Shown here: positions 11,662 through 23,764 of the stretch, piece after piece
How the letters are laid out: each line of letters starts with the position of its first letter
Numbering within the stretch: position 1 is the stretch's first letter
NCBI GenBank assembly: GCA_963922205.1
Contig: CAWUHX010000028.1
Location: 558,001 to 622,000, forward strand
Reading direction: 5' to 3'
Length of the DNA: 64,000 nt
Source of the DNA: Romanomermis culicivorax
Lineage: Eukaryota > Nematoda > Enoplea > Mermithida > Mermithidae
Notes under the pieces: generated by a model
Told to the model about the DNA's origin: nothing
Databases searched by the model: none
The model's input: the letters and a program-made list of their open reading frames with translations, nothing else
Translations under genes and position numbers: made by a program

Positions 11662-12829
11662 GAAATTTATTCGAGAGAGATTTGGAGCACGAAGACTGAC
11701 GTTATTTATATTGCTATATTATCTGCTCGATCGCATTAATGGCAAGAAATCAATTTTGGACGTGAAATGACGCTAGGTATGCGACAACACTACATGAATG
11801 CATCGTTTGGCGGGGTTATTTATCGTCTGACTTTCTTGTCTATTTATTTTTAGCGGAAATTTCAGGAAAATTGTTTCGTTTTATGTACGAACTTTTTTAT
11901 ACTATATACCGTACTTTTCTTTCTCTCCTGGGAGGATATCTGGAAGGTTTTCTGTTATTTCTGTAAGAAACTTATCTCTTGAAAAAAACTTTCCGACGAG
12001 CTTCTGTTATTCCTGTTCCTTCTTTTTTCTCTTCCGAGTGACCAATGGTCGTTCGATTTCGATTGTTATTTCCGCTTGGGTCAACTTTACAATTATAATT
12101 CGCATAATTTTGGCACCTAATTGAAGCGCGCATTTACCGAAACCATAGATTTCGAAACAGTTTTCTTAACATCGCATTTTGGCGCGTCTTTTTAAATTTA
12201 TTGTTTAATGCTTTAATCGACTTTCATGCTTATAAAAGCGATTTCGTTTTTTACAAAGTTCCTATACTACTACTATATCAGTGTGTAAAAATACTTTTAT
12301 GGATTTTTTCGGTCGAGGGTGAAAATGGTGTAAATTTGTTTATACGATTTTCTTTACGTAACAATTTTTCTATTTTCGTGGAATGCTCGTTTTAACACAA
12401 AAAGCTGCGTAACATTGTAAACATTGTTTCTATCGGTTTGTATAAGTTTCACTTTTTTGTTTCCTGTCTTTTAACTAATTTATTTTATATAGTACATTTA
12501 GGTAATAAGAAATATGGCAAATATTCGTTCTAAATTTTTTCCGTCAAATATTATGTAGAAATAACATCCTTTTTCAATGCGCAAGGTATTTATTTCTCTG
12601 TATATATCATGATTCGTGGGCGTGATCGTCTCTTCTCTTGTTTTGCATAAAAAATCAGTAAAAAAAGATGGTACATATGTATTTCGTCTGATCCGGGCTG
12701 ACGATTCGTCAACTGAAAATCATGATGTGCCTTCTCACAAAACCGTAGACAACTGTCGTGAATTACTGTGACAGATAATAGAATTTGTTGATTGGTCAAA
12801 ATTTTTGAGATGTCGAAAATGCATTAGCG

Positions 12830-14425
12830 TTTTAACTAACAACTTCATTTGGAAAAGCCTCAACAGCACTGCGCCCTTCGGGCGCAGCTGCTGTACCCTA
12901 AGCCTAAGGGAAATTTTAAAGGAAAAATTAATGAAAAATACATATTAGGCGAAAAACCGTCTGGGGCGGTAATTCCGGCCAATCAAAAGAGGCCTAACAC
13001 TTCGCCCTTAATGCTTTGTATAAAATCCACTGTTCCTTTTCCTCAATCGACCATTTTTTTGGAATTATGGAAAATTTTTTTGTACTTGGGCAATAATTTA
13101 AGGAAAATTTTTTGATGGTTTCCTGTTCGGAAATGCATTTTACGGGTTATAAAATTAAGAATTGTTGAAATTTTATTTTATTATGGCGCTGGATTTTATT
13201 TATTTAATAATTTTTTCTGTAGATTCCAGTGCGCGGTTAGAAAATGTCATTCTAGCTAATGCTCATACCTGGGGGAATTGGGAGGGGGCCCAACTTGGCC
13301 AACCATATACCCAACCCCCTCCCCCAGTTTGGAATAAATTGAAAAAATTTGCAAAAATGTGTATGTTTTTTGGCCTTTTTTTTGAAAAATTTCGACTTTT
13401 TTCGGCCCCCTCCTCCCAAATTTCGGATTTATCTCCCCCTCCAACTGGTCGGAGGTCTTACAGGTATGCTAATGCTTACGGCTTTTAATTATCAAGATAT
13501 TTTGGATAAATATTTGATTCTGTGTCGTTTTTTTTAGAAGTTCAGGAAAAGCAAGATTTTTCTCGGTTATTTTCCCAAAGTCTTTATGCAGTCTTTAAAA
13601 AGATTTTGAAATTTGTGTTATCCAAACATTTTGAGTCCAAGTTCGAATTCTTGTTGGTTGAAGAATCAAAATTCTTTATTGCTTTCCTAGTTTTTGAAGT
13701 GTAGTCCGCCCGATTGAAAATTCATTGAATTCACTGAAAAATTAAATCTGTCTAGGAAATAAAAATTGAAAAAGCTAATTTTCCAGTGTTCTAGAATATT
13801 CCCAGAAAAATTTTCGGCGCCTTACCAATCTTTTTATTTTCTCTTCAAAACTCAGAAAATTTGGTTTTAAAAGCCTAAAACCGACGCGGATCGAATGAAA
13901 TAGAAGAAAACGGGTAAATTACGGATGACGGTGGCCACGCCGAAATGTCTCTGACGCCGGTTTTTGGGGGTTTTCATGATGAAGGGAAGAAAGAACAAGC
14001 GCAATTATGCATGGGAAAAGCGCCAAAGCGAAGTTATATGGGAAAAAATTTGGATAATTATTATGCAGTGTGACACCGCCGTAGGGGTGGCCACTGCCAT
14101 GACTAGCGAGTAGACATTAATTTTTCCTTTAAAATTTTCCTTAGGCTTAGGCTTAGGGTACAGCAGCTGCGCCCGAAGGGCACAGCGCTGTTGAGGCTCT
14201 TCAAATGAAGTTGTTTAGTTAAAATAGTACCGAGGGTCTTAAAGGAATTCTCTCTAATTTTGAGACTGCATAATAATTATTCAAATTTTTTCCAATAACT
14301 TCGCGTTGGCGCTTTTCCCATGCATAATTCCGCTTGTTCTTTCTTCCCTCCATCATGAAAACCCCCAAAAACCGGCGTCAGAGACATTTCGGCGTGGCCA
14401 CCGTCATCCGTAAAAACTCCAAAGA
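12830..14425 (+). repeat. Two interleaved inverted repeats (copy 1)
   Basis: Arm pair one: about 12830-12935 with its reverse complement at about 14120-14227; both include the hairpin GCGCCCTTCGGGCGC or a variant plus CTAAGCCTAAGG. Arm pair two: about 13911-14073 with its reverse complement at about 14263-14425, including GGCCACGCCGAAATG. The order A-B-A'-B' means both pairs cannot form a simple cruciform together. The same layout recurs in copy 2 at about 17022-18618. Probably remains of two fold-back or MITE-like elements, one inserted in the other. Confidence 0.7.
13268..13464 (+). repeat. Short TA-flanked CCTGTAA-family element (copy 1)
   Basis: Starts CCTGGGGGAATTGGGAGG and ends CTTACAGG, flanked by TA. 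Interior has CCCCTCCCCCAG and GAAAAATTTCG runs as in sister copies. Its duplicate in the second tandem block is at 17459-17656. Confidence 0.6.
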
Positions 14426-15376
14426 AAACTAGCTTGGGCGGTTTTTCCGATAAAATGAAGCTGATTTATTGATTTGAGAGTGAACAACCACAAATTTATT
14501 TGTGCAGCCAAAATTTTCCCCAAGTTGCACATTGGAGCCTGGCCTTGCCTTTGTGCAGAAAAAAGCCCTGTGGTCAAGTTTATACCTTTATGTCAGATTT
14601 GTTAGCTGTTCAGAATCAGATTTAAATTTTTTTTATTCTTATCAAAGTTTACTGTTTGATTAACTTCTTCTTATGTCAAAATTCGGTTGTTTTATCTAGT
14701 CAAAGAAATATAAAAAACATGCCGTCGAATTATTCTCTTGCTTGGCTCTTCATTCACAAGCAGATCATAAGTAGAATTTTTTTGCAAAAAATGTCGGTTT
14801 TTGGCGGAATAACTTGCAAGTTGATGAGAAACGTTGAAAAAACACATCAAAAATGATTTTGAGCGATTTTTAAGTAAGGAAACTCAAAAAAATTGATTTT
14901 TTCTCTTGAGGAAAAATTTTTTTGAGGTTTTTCTCAAATGGGGCAAAAAGTTTTCAGCAAAAAATACACTGCGGACATTTTTTGCCAATGGCACAAAAAA
15001 ATATTAACCCTAAAAACATACCGAAAACCTTTAGAAAGTTTTATGCTAAAGCTTTGATATCGTGCCTAATCCATTTTATATAACTACGTCAGCGAGATAA
15101 GAAAATTGATCGAGAAAACGGTTTATACGATTCGAAAAGAAATCTAATTGTGCGAGAATTCAGATATTTTTATAGAATTTGTCAGGAAATTTATATTTTT
15201 CGTTAATTTTCCTAACAACGATGTAAAAACAATTTCTTTTTCCTGATTTGAAGAAAACTAGTCAGAAAATGCATAAATCAGTGGTCGAAAAATTGTGCCA
15301 ACAATGTCAATTTTTCAACTTAAGCCAAACACCAAAAGTAAAAACTTCGGTTCCCAGTAAGTACGGCTACTAAATG

Positions 15377-15590
15377 CACTGTTTTTCCACATTTACACTA
15401 TAATGTGGAAAAAAAATCTGGAATGTAGAAAATTTTTGAGGTCTTTCCACAAATGTGGAAGAAAAATTTAGGGTTTTCATTTTGAAAAGATGCATTTTGG
15501 TCACCGTTTCTTTCCTCGAAGATTTTTTCCACATGAGAACCGAACCCAAAATTTTTTTCCTCATTTTCCAAAAATTTTCCACATTTTTAA
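15377..15590 (+). repeat. CACTGTTTTTCCACA repeat, partial hAT-like terminus
   Basis: Begins CACTGTTTTTCCACATTTAC and continues with several TTCCACA / TGTGGAA inverted words, closely matching the left part of the 28477-29496 element. No matching right end was found here, so it is a truncated copy. Repeated in the second block at about 19570. Confidence 0.55.
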
Positions 15591-15660
15591 AAACGTTTAT
15601 TATGTGGCTACGGTTGCTTGTTTATGCATTTTAGGAGCATAGCCGAGCATTTTGTTGTAT

Positions 15661-15685
15661 AGTACTCTGCGTTGATACCACTGCT
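15661..15685 (-). other. SMART-type oligonucleotide sequence (likely adapter contamination)
   Basis: Read on the minus strand, these 25 bases contain GTGGTATCAACGCAGAGTAC, which I recognise as the common SMART template-switch/amplification oligonucleotide. It starts exactly where copy 1 of the tandem block stops matching copy 2 and abuts the N gap, so it is best explained as untrimmed adapter at a contig end. Confidence 0.88.
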
Positions 15686-15785
15686 NNNNNNNNNNNNNNN
15701 NNNNNNNNNNNNNNNNNNNNNNNNNNNNNNNNNNNNNNNNNNNNNNNNNNNNNNNNNNNNNNNNNNNNNNNNNNNNNNNNNNNNN
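15686..15785. other. Assembly gap of 100 N
   Basis: Exactly 100 Ns, the usual placeholder for a gap of unknown size. Confidence 0.99.
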
Positions 15786-18700
15786 AATCCAAAACTTTCC
15801 TTAGTAAAGATAGACAATCTACCGATAGTACGGATTATTTTAATATGCGTTGAGAAATTTATTCGAGAGAGATTTGGAGCACGAAGACTGATGTTATTTA
15901 TATTGCTATATTATCTGCTCGATCGCATTAATGGCAAGAAATCAATTTTGGACGTGAAATGACGCTAGGTATGCGACAACACTACATGAACGCATCGTTT
16001 GGCGGGGTTATTTATCATCTGACTTTCTTGTCTATTTATTTTTAGCGGAAATTTCAGGAAAATTGTTTCGTTTTATGTACGAACTTTTTTATACTATATA
16101 CCGTACTTTTCTTTCTCTCCTGGGAGGATATCTGGAAGGTTTTCTGTTATTTCTGTAAGAAACTTATCTCTTGAAAGAAACTTTCCGACGAGCTTCTGTT
16201 ATTCCTGTTCCTTCTTTTTTCTCTTCCGAGTGACCGATGGTCGTTCGATTTCGATTGTTATTTCCGCTTGGGTCAACTTTACAATTATAATTCGCATAAT
16301 TTTGGCACCTAATTGAAGCGCGCATTTACCGAAACCATAGATTTCGAAACAGTTTTCTTAACATCGCATTTTGGCGCGTCTTTTTAAATTTATTGTTTAA
16401 TGCTTTAATCGACTTTCATGCTTATAAAAGCGATTTCGTTTTTTACAAAGTTCCTATACTACTACTATATCAGTGTGTAAAAATACTTTTATGGATTTTT
16501 TCGGTCGAGGTGAAAATGGTGTAAATTTGTTTATACGATTTTCTTTACGTAACAATTTTTCTATTTTCGTGGAATGCTCGTTTTAACACAAAAAGCTGCG
16601 TAACATTGTAAACATTGTTTCTATCGGTTTGTATAAGTTTCACTTTTTTGTTTCCTGTCTTTTAACTAATTTATTTTATATAGTACATTTAGGTAATAAG
16701 AAATATGGCAAATATTCGTTCTAAATTTTTTCCGTCAAATATTATGTAGAAATAACATCCTTTTTCAATGCGCAAGGTATTTATTTCTCTGTATATATCA
16801 TGATTCGTGGGCGTGATCGTCTCTTCTCTTGTTTTGCATAAAAAATCAGTAAAAAAAGATGGTACATATGTATTTCGTCTGATCCGGGCTGACGATTCGT
16901 CAACTGAAAATCATGATGTGCCTCCTCACAAAACCGTAGACAACTGTCGTGAATTACTGTGACAGATAATAGAATTTGTTGATTGGTCAAAATTTTTGAG
17001 ATGTCGAAAATGCATTAGCGTTTTAACTAACAACTTCATTTGGAAAAGCCTCAACAGCACTGCGCCCTTCGGGCGCAGCTGCTGTACCCTAAGCCTAAGG
17101 GAAATTTTAAAGGAAAAATTAATGAAAAATACATATTAGGCGAAAAACCGTCTGAGGCGGTAATTCCGGCCAATCAAAAGAGGCCTAACACTTCGCCCTT
17201 AATGCTTTGTATAAAATCCACTGTTCCTTTTCCTCAATCGACCATTTTTTTGGAATTATGGAAAATTTTTTTGTACTTGGGCAATGATTTAAGGAAAAAT
17301 TTTTTGATGGTTTCCTGTTCGGAAATGCATTTTACGGGTTATAAAATTAAGAATTGTTGAAATTTTATTTTATTATGGCGCCGGATTTTATTTATTTAAT
17401 AATTTTTCTGTAGATTCCAGTGCGCGGTTAGAAAATGTCATTCTAGCTAATGCTCATACCTAGGGGAATTGGGAGGGGGCCCAACTTGGCCAACCATATA
17501 CCCAACCCCCTCCCCCAGTTTGGAATAAATTGAAAAAATTTGCAAAAATGTGTATGTTTTTTGGCCTTTTTTTTGAAAAATTTCGACTTTTTTCGGCCCC
17601 CCTCCTCCCAAATTTCGGATTTATCTCCCCCTCCAACTGGTCGGAGGTCTTACAGGTATGCTAATGCTTACGGCTTTTAATTATCAAGATATTTTGGATA
17701 AATATTTGATTCTGTGTCGTTTTTTTTAGAAGTTCAGGAAAAGCAAGATTTTTCTCGGTTATTTTCCCAAAGTCTTTATGCAGTCTTTAAAAAGATTTTG
17801 AAATTTGTGTTATCCAAACATTTTGAGTCCAAGTTCGAATTCTTGTTGGTTGAAGAATCAAAATTCTTTATTGCTTTCCTAGTTTTTGAAGTGTAGTCCG
17901 CCCGATTGAAAATTCATTGAATTCACTGAAAAATTAAATCTGTCTAGGAAATAAAAATTGAAAAAGCTAATTTTCCAGTGTTCTAGAATATTCCCAGAAA
18001 AATTTTCGGCGCCTTACCAATCTTTTTATTTTCTCTTCAAAACTCAGAAAATTTGGTTTTAAAAGCCTAAAACCGACGCGGATCGAATGAAATAGAAAAA
18101 AACGGGTAAATTACGGATGACGGTGGCCACGCCGAAATGTCTCTGACGCCGGTTTTTGGGGGTTTTCATGATGAAGGGAAGAAAGAACAAGCGCAATTAT
18201 GCATGGGAAAAGCGCCAAAGCGAAGTTATATGGGAAAAAATTTGGATAATTATTATGCAGTGTGACACCGCCGTAGGGGTGGCCACTGCCATGACTAGCG
18301 AGTAGACATTAATTTTTCCTTTAAAATTTTCCATAGGCTTAGGCTTAGGGTACAGCAGCTGCGCCCGAAGGGCACAGCGCTGTTGAGGCTCTTCCAAATG
18401 AAGTTGTTTAGTTAAAATAGTACCGAGGGTCTTAAAGGAATTCTCTCTAATTTTGAGACTGCATAATAATTATTCAAATTTTTTCCAATAACTTCGCGTT
18501 GGCGCTTTTCCCATGCATAATTCCGCTTGTTCTTTCTTCCCTCCATCATGAAAACCCCCAAAAACCGGCGTCAGAGACATTTCGGCGTGGCCACCGTCAT
18601 CCGTAAAAACTCCAAAGAAAACTAGCTTGGGCGGTTTTTCCGATAAAATGAAGCTGATTTATTGATTTGAGAGTGAACAACCACAAATTTATTTGTGCAG

Positions 18701-19853
18701 CCAAAATTTTCCCCAAGTTGCACATTGGAGCCTGGCCTTGCCTTTGTGCAGAAAAAAGCCCTGTGGTCAAGTTTATACCTTTATGTCAGATTTGTTAGCT
18801 GTTCAGAATCAGATTTAAATTTTTTTTATTGTTATCAAAGTTTACTGTTTGATTAACTTCTTCTTATGTCAAAATTCGGTTGTTTTATCTAGTCAAAGAA
18901 ATATAAGAAACATGCCGTCGAATTATTCTCTTGCTTGGCTCTTCATTCACAAGCAGATCATAAGTAGAATTTTTTTGCAAAAAATGTCGGTTTTTGGCGG
19001 AATAACTTGCAAGTTAATGAGAAACGTTGAAAAAACACATCAAAAATGATTTTGAGCGATTTTTAAGTAAGGAAACTCAAAAAAATTGATTTTTTCTCTT
19101 GAGGAAAAATTTTTTTGAGGTTTTTCTCAAATGGGGCAAAAAGTTTTCAGCAAAAAATACACTGCGGACATTTTTTGCCAATGGCACAAAAAAATTTTAA
19201 CCCTAAAAACATACCGAAAACCTTTAGAAAGTTTTATGCTAAAGCTTTGATATCGTGCCTAATCCATTTTATATAACTACGTCAGCGAGATAAGAAAATT
19301 GATCGAGAAAACGGTTTATACGATTCGAAAAGAAATCTAATTGTGCGAGAATTCAGATATTTTTATAGAATTTGTCAGGAAATTTATATTTTTAGTTAAT
19401 TTTCCTAACAACGATGTAAAAACAATTTCTTTTTCCTGATTTGAAGAAAACTAGTCAGAAAATGCATAAATCAGTGGTCGAAAAATTGTGCCAACAATGT
19501 CAATTTTTCAACTTAAGCCAAACACCAAAAGTAAAAACTTCGGTTCCCAGTAAGTACGGCTACTAAATGCACTGTTTTTCCACATTTACACTATAATGTG
19601 GAAAAAAAATCTGGAATGTAGAAAATTTTTGAGGTCTTTCCACAAATGTGGAAGAAAAATTTAGGGTTTTCATTTTGAAAAGATGCATTTTGGTCACCGT
19701 TTCTTTCCTCGAAGGTTTTTTCCACATGAGAACCGAACCCAAAATTTTTTTCCTCATTTTCCAAAAATTTTCCACATTTTTAAAAACGTTTATTATGTGG
19801 CTACGGTTGCTTGTTTATGCATTTTAGGAGCATAGCCGAGCATTTTGTTGTAT
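15786..19853 (+). repeat. 4.1 kb tandem block, copy 2
   Basis: Direct duplicate of 11594-15660. It begins inside the candidate terminal exon directly after the gap and continues beyond the match into unique sequence at 19854. Inner features repeat at the corresponding positions: inverted repeats at 17022-18618, CCTGTAA element at 17459-17656, CACTG repeat at about 19570. Confidence 0.9.
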
Positions 19854-21241
19854 TTGGAGTCAAAAACCTGCAAATATGAGGGAAAAATTGAGAAAATTCT
19901 GGTTATGTTAGTCAAAATTAGCTCATGAAGAATAAGGTAAAGTGGGGTGCAGTTTGAGGCATTATGTGTGTTCTATCATGAAAACGAAGTATGTATTGTA
20001 CATACACAGTGATCATGTAGATTGTAAAAATTGCTACAAGACAAGTGAATTTCATGCGCAGAGGCTTAAAAACGTTTTGTCTTTTAAAAAACCGGGCGCG
20101 TATATGTTTCACAGGAAATGGAAAGTTTTTTTCAGTTAGAATTTTGCTGAAATGAAGTGATGGGGAGGCCTAATATCGAACTGTTAAGCCAGTGAAACAA
20201 GCAAAAAGGAAAACATATTCTCCTTTTTGCCATTTCCTGGCATTTTCAGATAAATATCGAACTTTCAAGCTCCTGCAAGGAAGGTGTAAAAAATTCTTTA
20301 CTGAAAAAGTGTATTTTCGAAGTATAGTACAAAGGCCACTAAAATGTGGCGAATTTTACGTTTTTTGGCATATATCATTTATGCAAATTTTTAGCGTACG
20401 TTGAGATATTTCATGAAACAAAAATATGCATCAGGGACAACAAAATATGCTCTTTGCAATGGCGCTACTTAAAATCAATAAATTGAAAAAGATTTTGTAA
20501 ACAACATTTATGCAAATTTCTAACGTACTACACATTTTTACAAAAAACAAATATCAAAACTGGTGGGTAGAAAAAGAAGCTCGTTTCAATGGTGCAACAA
20601 AAGATCTGAAAATCGCAAAAAAATTTTTAAATGGACATTTTGTCGGGGATGGACATAGTCTATCTCCAGGTTGCGAAGAAATAGCCAAAGTCGACGCAAA
20701 ACGCGTCGACGCCGATTTGCATAGACACCATGCATAAATATGCCGGTCGTCTATGTTTTTGGTCATTCATTGATTGTTTGTTTTATTTTTAATAAAGAAG
20801 AAATCGGCGGCCCAGTAGGGCATTATTTATATTATTTGTTATATTATTTTTGGTGGAGCATTTCCGCCCCAAATACAACGACCCGCGGCCAGACATCATT
20901 TGGATTACTCGCAGCAGAGGGAACGCAGGTTAGACCCTGGACTTCTGGAGAGCCACCCAGCGTGCAAGTCTACATTTACAACTCAGTTCTCGGCCTGACT
21001 TCTGAATTTGCCCCTGGTTTGAAGTTACTTGAGCTCAGGGTGTTATCTTATCTTCTGCAGTTCTTCGGGACGAAAGCAGGAGATCTTTGTTGATTTTGAG
21101 ACTGACCGAACTGTTGCAAACTTATTCTACCTAAGGTTTCGGCCTGATTAGGTGAATTAGTGAGTGACTGATTAGGTCTATTTTTGATACCAATTCCTTT
21201 ATTACATTTCTCAACACCAACCCAAGTCTCATTTCAACAAG
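19854..21241 (+). other. Upstream region of retroelement A, probably containing its 5' LTR
   Basis: No gene recognised. The last bases (TTTCAACA up to 21239) followed by AG and the primer-binding-like TGGTGGC match the layout after the 5' LTR of element B, so an LTR should end at 21239. Its start cannot be fixed because no second LTR of A is present in the window. Confidence 0.4.
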
Positions 21242-21257
21242 TGGTGGCTTCTGACTC
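21242..21257 (+). promoter_or_regulatory. Primer binding site of element A
   Basis: TGGTGGCTTCTGACTC, two bases after the presumed LTR end. The first ten bases equal the site in element B. I did not assign the tRNA. Confidence 0.5.
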
Positions 21258-21337
21258 TCAAAGTAACGGAAAATCAGAGGCAAACTCGAGGAGTCAAAAA
21301 ACCTATTGGTTTTTATAGAGAACTGGAAGGTTACAAA

Positions 21338-23764
21338 ATGAATAAAGACAACCTAGGTGGCCTCAAGAGTTCAGGTTTGCCCAGAACACCACCAGGAAAA
21401 AAGGCCCATGATACAGAAAAGTTAATTGTCCTAACTTCAGCTGAAACTTCAGCTGAAGAGGATAATTGCTCAGATCATAGGCCTTTATTGGTGGAAAATG
21501 AAGGCAATCGACCTACGACCTCAACAGCTGTCGAGAGGGAGGACGACAACGCGATATTATCAGCCAACGAAGATCAAATATTTAAAATTCCGTCGTCGAT
21601 GAACCTCCCGAAGAGAGGCGAATATTTACAACCGCCTATTACGGGACCGGCGCGTCCATTACCAAAGATGAACATTCCGGTTTTGGATCAACAGCAGCGC
21701 GGGCCGACAAATAAACCCGCCCAATTATTCGATACGTACCATCGATTATATTGGGACAATGAGCGGGAAGAACACCGCGAAAATCCTTGAAAGAGCTCAT
21801 TGGAGGATAAGCTGGACCAAATCATGAACAGGTTAGATGTTTATGATAGCATATTCGCCAACATTGCTAATACAGGTTCACAGAAAGCCAGTAAGGCAAA
21901 TGAACCGAGGCAAAGCAATGCTGGCTGTTTGGAACAAGGTGGTGCTTTGAAGTTTGAGCAGGGCCAGGAAGAGCTAGTGTGGCAAAATGATGGTATCACT
22001 CTTCAGCAAGACTGTAGATGGAAAGACCAAAAGTCAAGTCTCGGTCCTAAAGAGCAGTATATGCCTCATTTGCCCACTACCTCAAAAGTGGAGCAGAGAG
22101 TAAGTAGTTGTGGTTTTGACGAAGGCGTAAAAAACCTGAGTCTGATAAATCCAACTATCTCTCAACAGAGCAGTTGTATTAGGGGAGAGACCCCAAGTGT
22201 CAGGCAGCAGGTTATGCCTACAATGATTCCGATTGATCCAGCTTTATGGGTCAATCCGGCTCAAGTAGGCCCAACTGTCTATGACATTGAAAGGGCGATC
22301 AAACCGAAATTACTGCAATCTGATATGCCAAGTAAACAGGTTCTTGCTTTTCTAGTGGAGCTAAAAGGTGAGTTTCGAAAGAATACTCCCGATGAAGTGA
22401 AACTAGAAGCATTAACCCGCTTGTGAAGGGACTTGCCGAAAGAATTGGCCGAAGAGTCAACAACATATAGGGAGGCCCGAGACAAGATTTTGAATTATTG
22501 TGCTCCAGATTGTAACCTGGACATGCTCAAACGGGATTTATTGGATATTAAACAGGAACCCGATGAAGCAGCAACCAAATTTCTAAAAAGGGTTCGAGCA
22601 CATGTGAATCTTGTTTATCAGAGTGAAACAAAGGAGTTTAAAAATAAAGTAATCATTGAAACCTTTTTTTATAGGAGTTCTTTAACGTATCAATTAGAAC
22701 TGCAGAAAGACATAGCAAAATTCAAAAATTGGTATGATCTTTCACAGGCAGTCTATGAGATAGAGCTAAAGTACCGGAATGCAATTAGAACATTTGGGCC
22801 AAGAGAGCAGCCCATGATGATAAATATGGCACAAGCAGAAATTGCTGAGGAGCAGCAAGCCGATGTGAATGTAATCCAAAGGCCTTATGAAAGCGCCCAA
22901 AAACGCAATAGGGACTTTAGAAGACCAAACACAGAAAGGCAAACTCCAATGCAATCTTCGCAAAATCAATTGATAGATATAGCAGATGATGAAGTACTTG
23001 AAGTACCTCCGCAACAGGCCATAATGCCTCGGCAACAGCCTGTTGAGGAGCCAAAAAAGGACTCCCTCATGGTGGCTTTATCTAAAGAATTTATCAAAAT
23101 GGCACAATGTTATGAAGAGATTAGGAACTCGACCAAAGCTCAAGAGGAAGCCATAACTGCTTTAACTCAGAAAGTTGATAAAGCGAAAGTGAAAAGTCAA
23201 CAAGAGGTTCAGCAGTGAAAATCGTGTACTTACCACAAAAATAACACTCACAACAAGATTGACTGTAGAACCTTGAATTTTTATAAAGGTCTACAAAATC
23301 GTGGAAGGGGTGGAAATAGTGGAAGAGGCTTTGGAAGAGGAAGTCCTAGAGGAAGTTTTGGGAATTTCCGAGGTAGAGGAAATTTCAGAGGTAATTTCAG
23401 AGGAAATTACGGAGGAAGTAGAGGAGGTTTTGGTAGCGAAAGCGAAAGGGGAGCTTATCAAGTTTCGTTTCCTGACGACGAGGCGGAAAATTTGCAAGAA
23501 TATGCCGAGTTTCAGGAATACGTAAAGTTGAACAAGCTCAGGGAGCAGATGAGATTGTTACAGGCTACCACCCAGCTGATGTTACCAGGACCAAATCTAA
23601 TGGACCAACAACCAGTAATCGCAAATCAGAGTTCAAATACCCTGTTGGTTCCGCAAAAGGTAGTTAGTCCGTTGCAAGCCTCCGGGCAGACAGACCAACC
23701 GCCGACTAGTGGTGTCAATAGTGTACAGCAAGAACCAATGATGGAGATGAAGTTGTGTGGTTGA
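21338..23764 (+). pseudogene. gag: gag of element A (capsid-like and zinc-knuckle regions), four in-frame stops
   Basis: One continuous reading frame starting at ATG 21338, interrupted by TGA at 21788, 22424, 23216 and 23762. Order: disordered N-terminus, capsid-like segment (about 22290-22700; QVLAFLVELKGEF aligns with [13 protein letters not shown] of element B), glutamine-rich linker, a C-X2-H-X4-H-X4-C knuckle at about 23225-23266, then an RGG-rich stretch (23290-23430) typical of RNA-binding nucleocapsid. There is no frame change into pol. All four stops are TGA. As written it cannot make a full Gag. Confidence 0.8.

Larger units (their letters stand above)
11594..15660 (+). repeat. 4.1 kb tandem block, copy 1
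   Basis: Nearly identical to 15786-19853 in direct orientation (offset 4192-4193; only scattered substitutions and single-base indels seen by eye). It contains the candidate terminal exon, a set of inverted repeats and a CCTGTAA-family element. Copy 1 ends abruptly at adapter-like sequence and a 100-N gap. Confidence 0.9.

Noticed and set aside
15672-15962. Open frame running through the N gap
   Set aside because: Its codons are unknown bases and its tail is an out-of-frame reading of the duplicated candidate exon.
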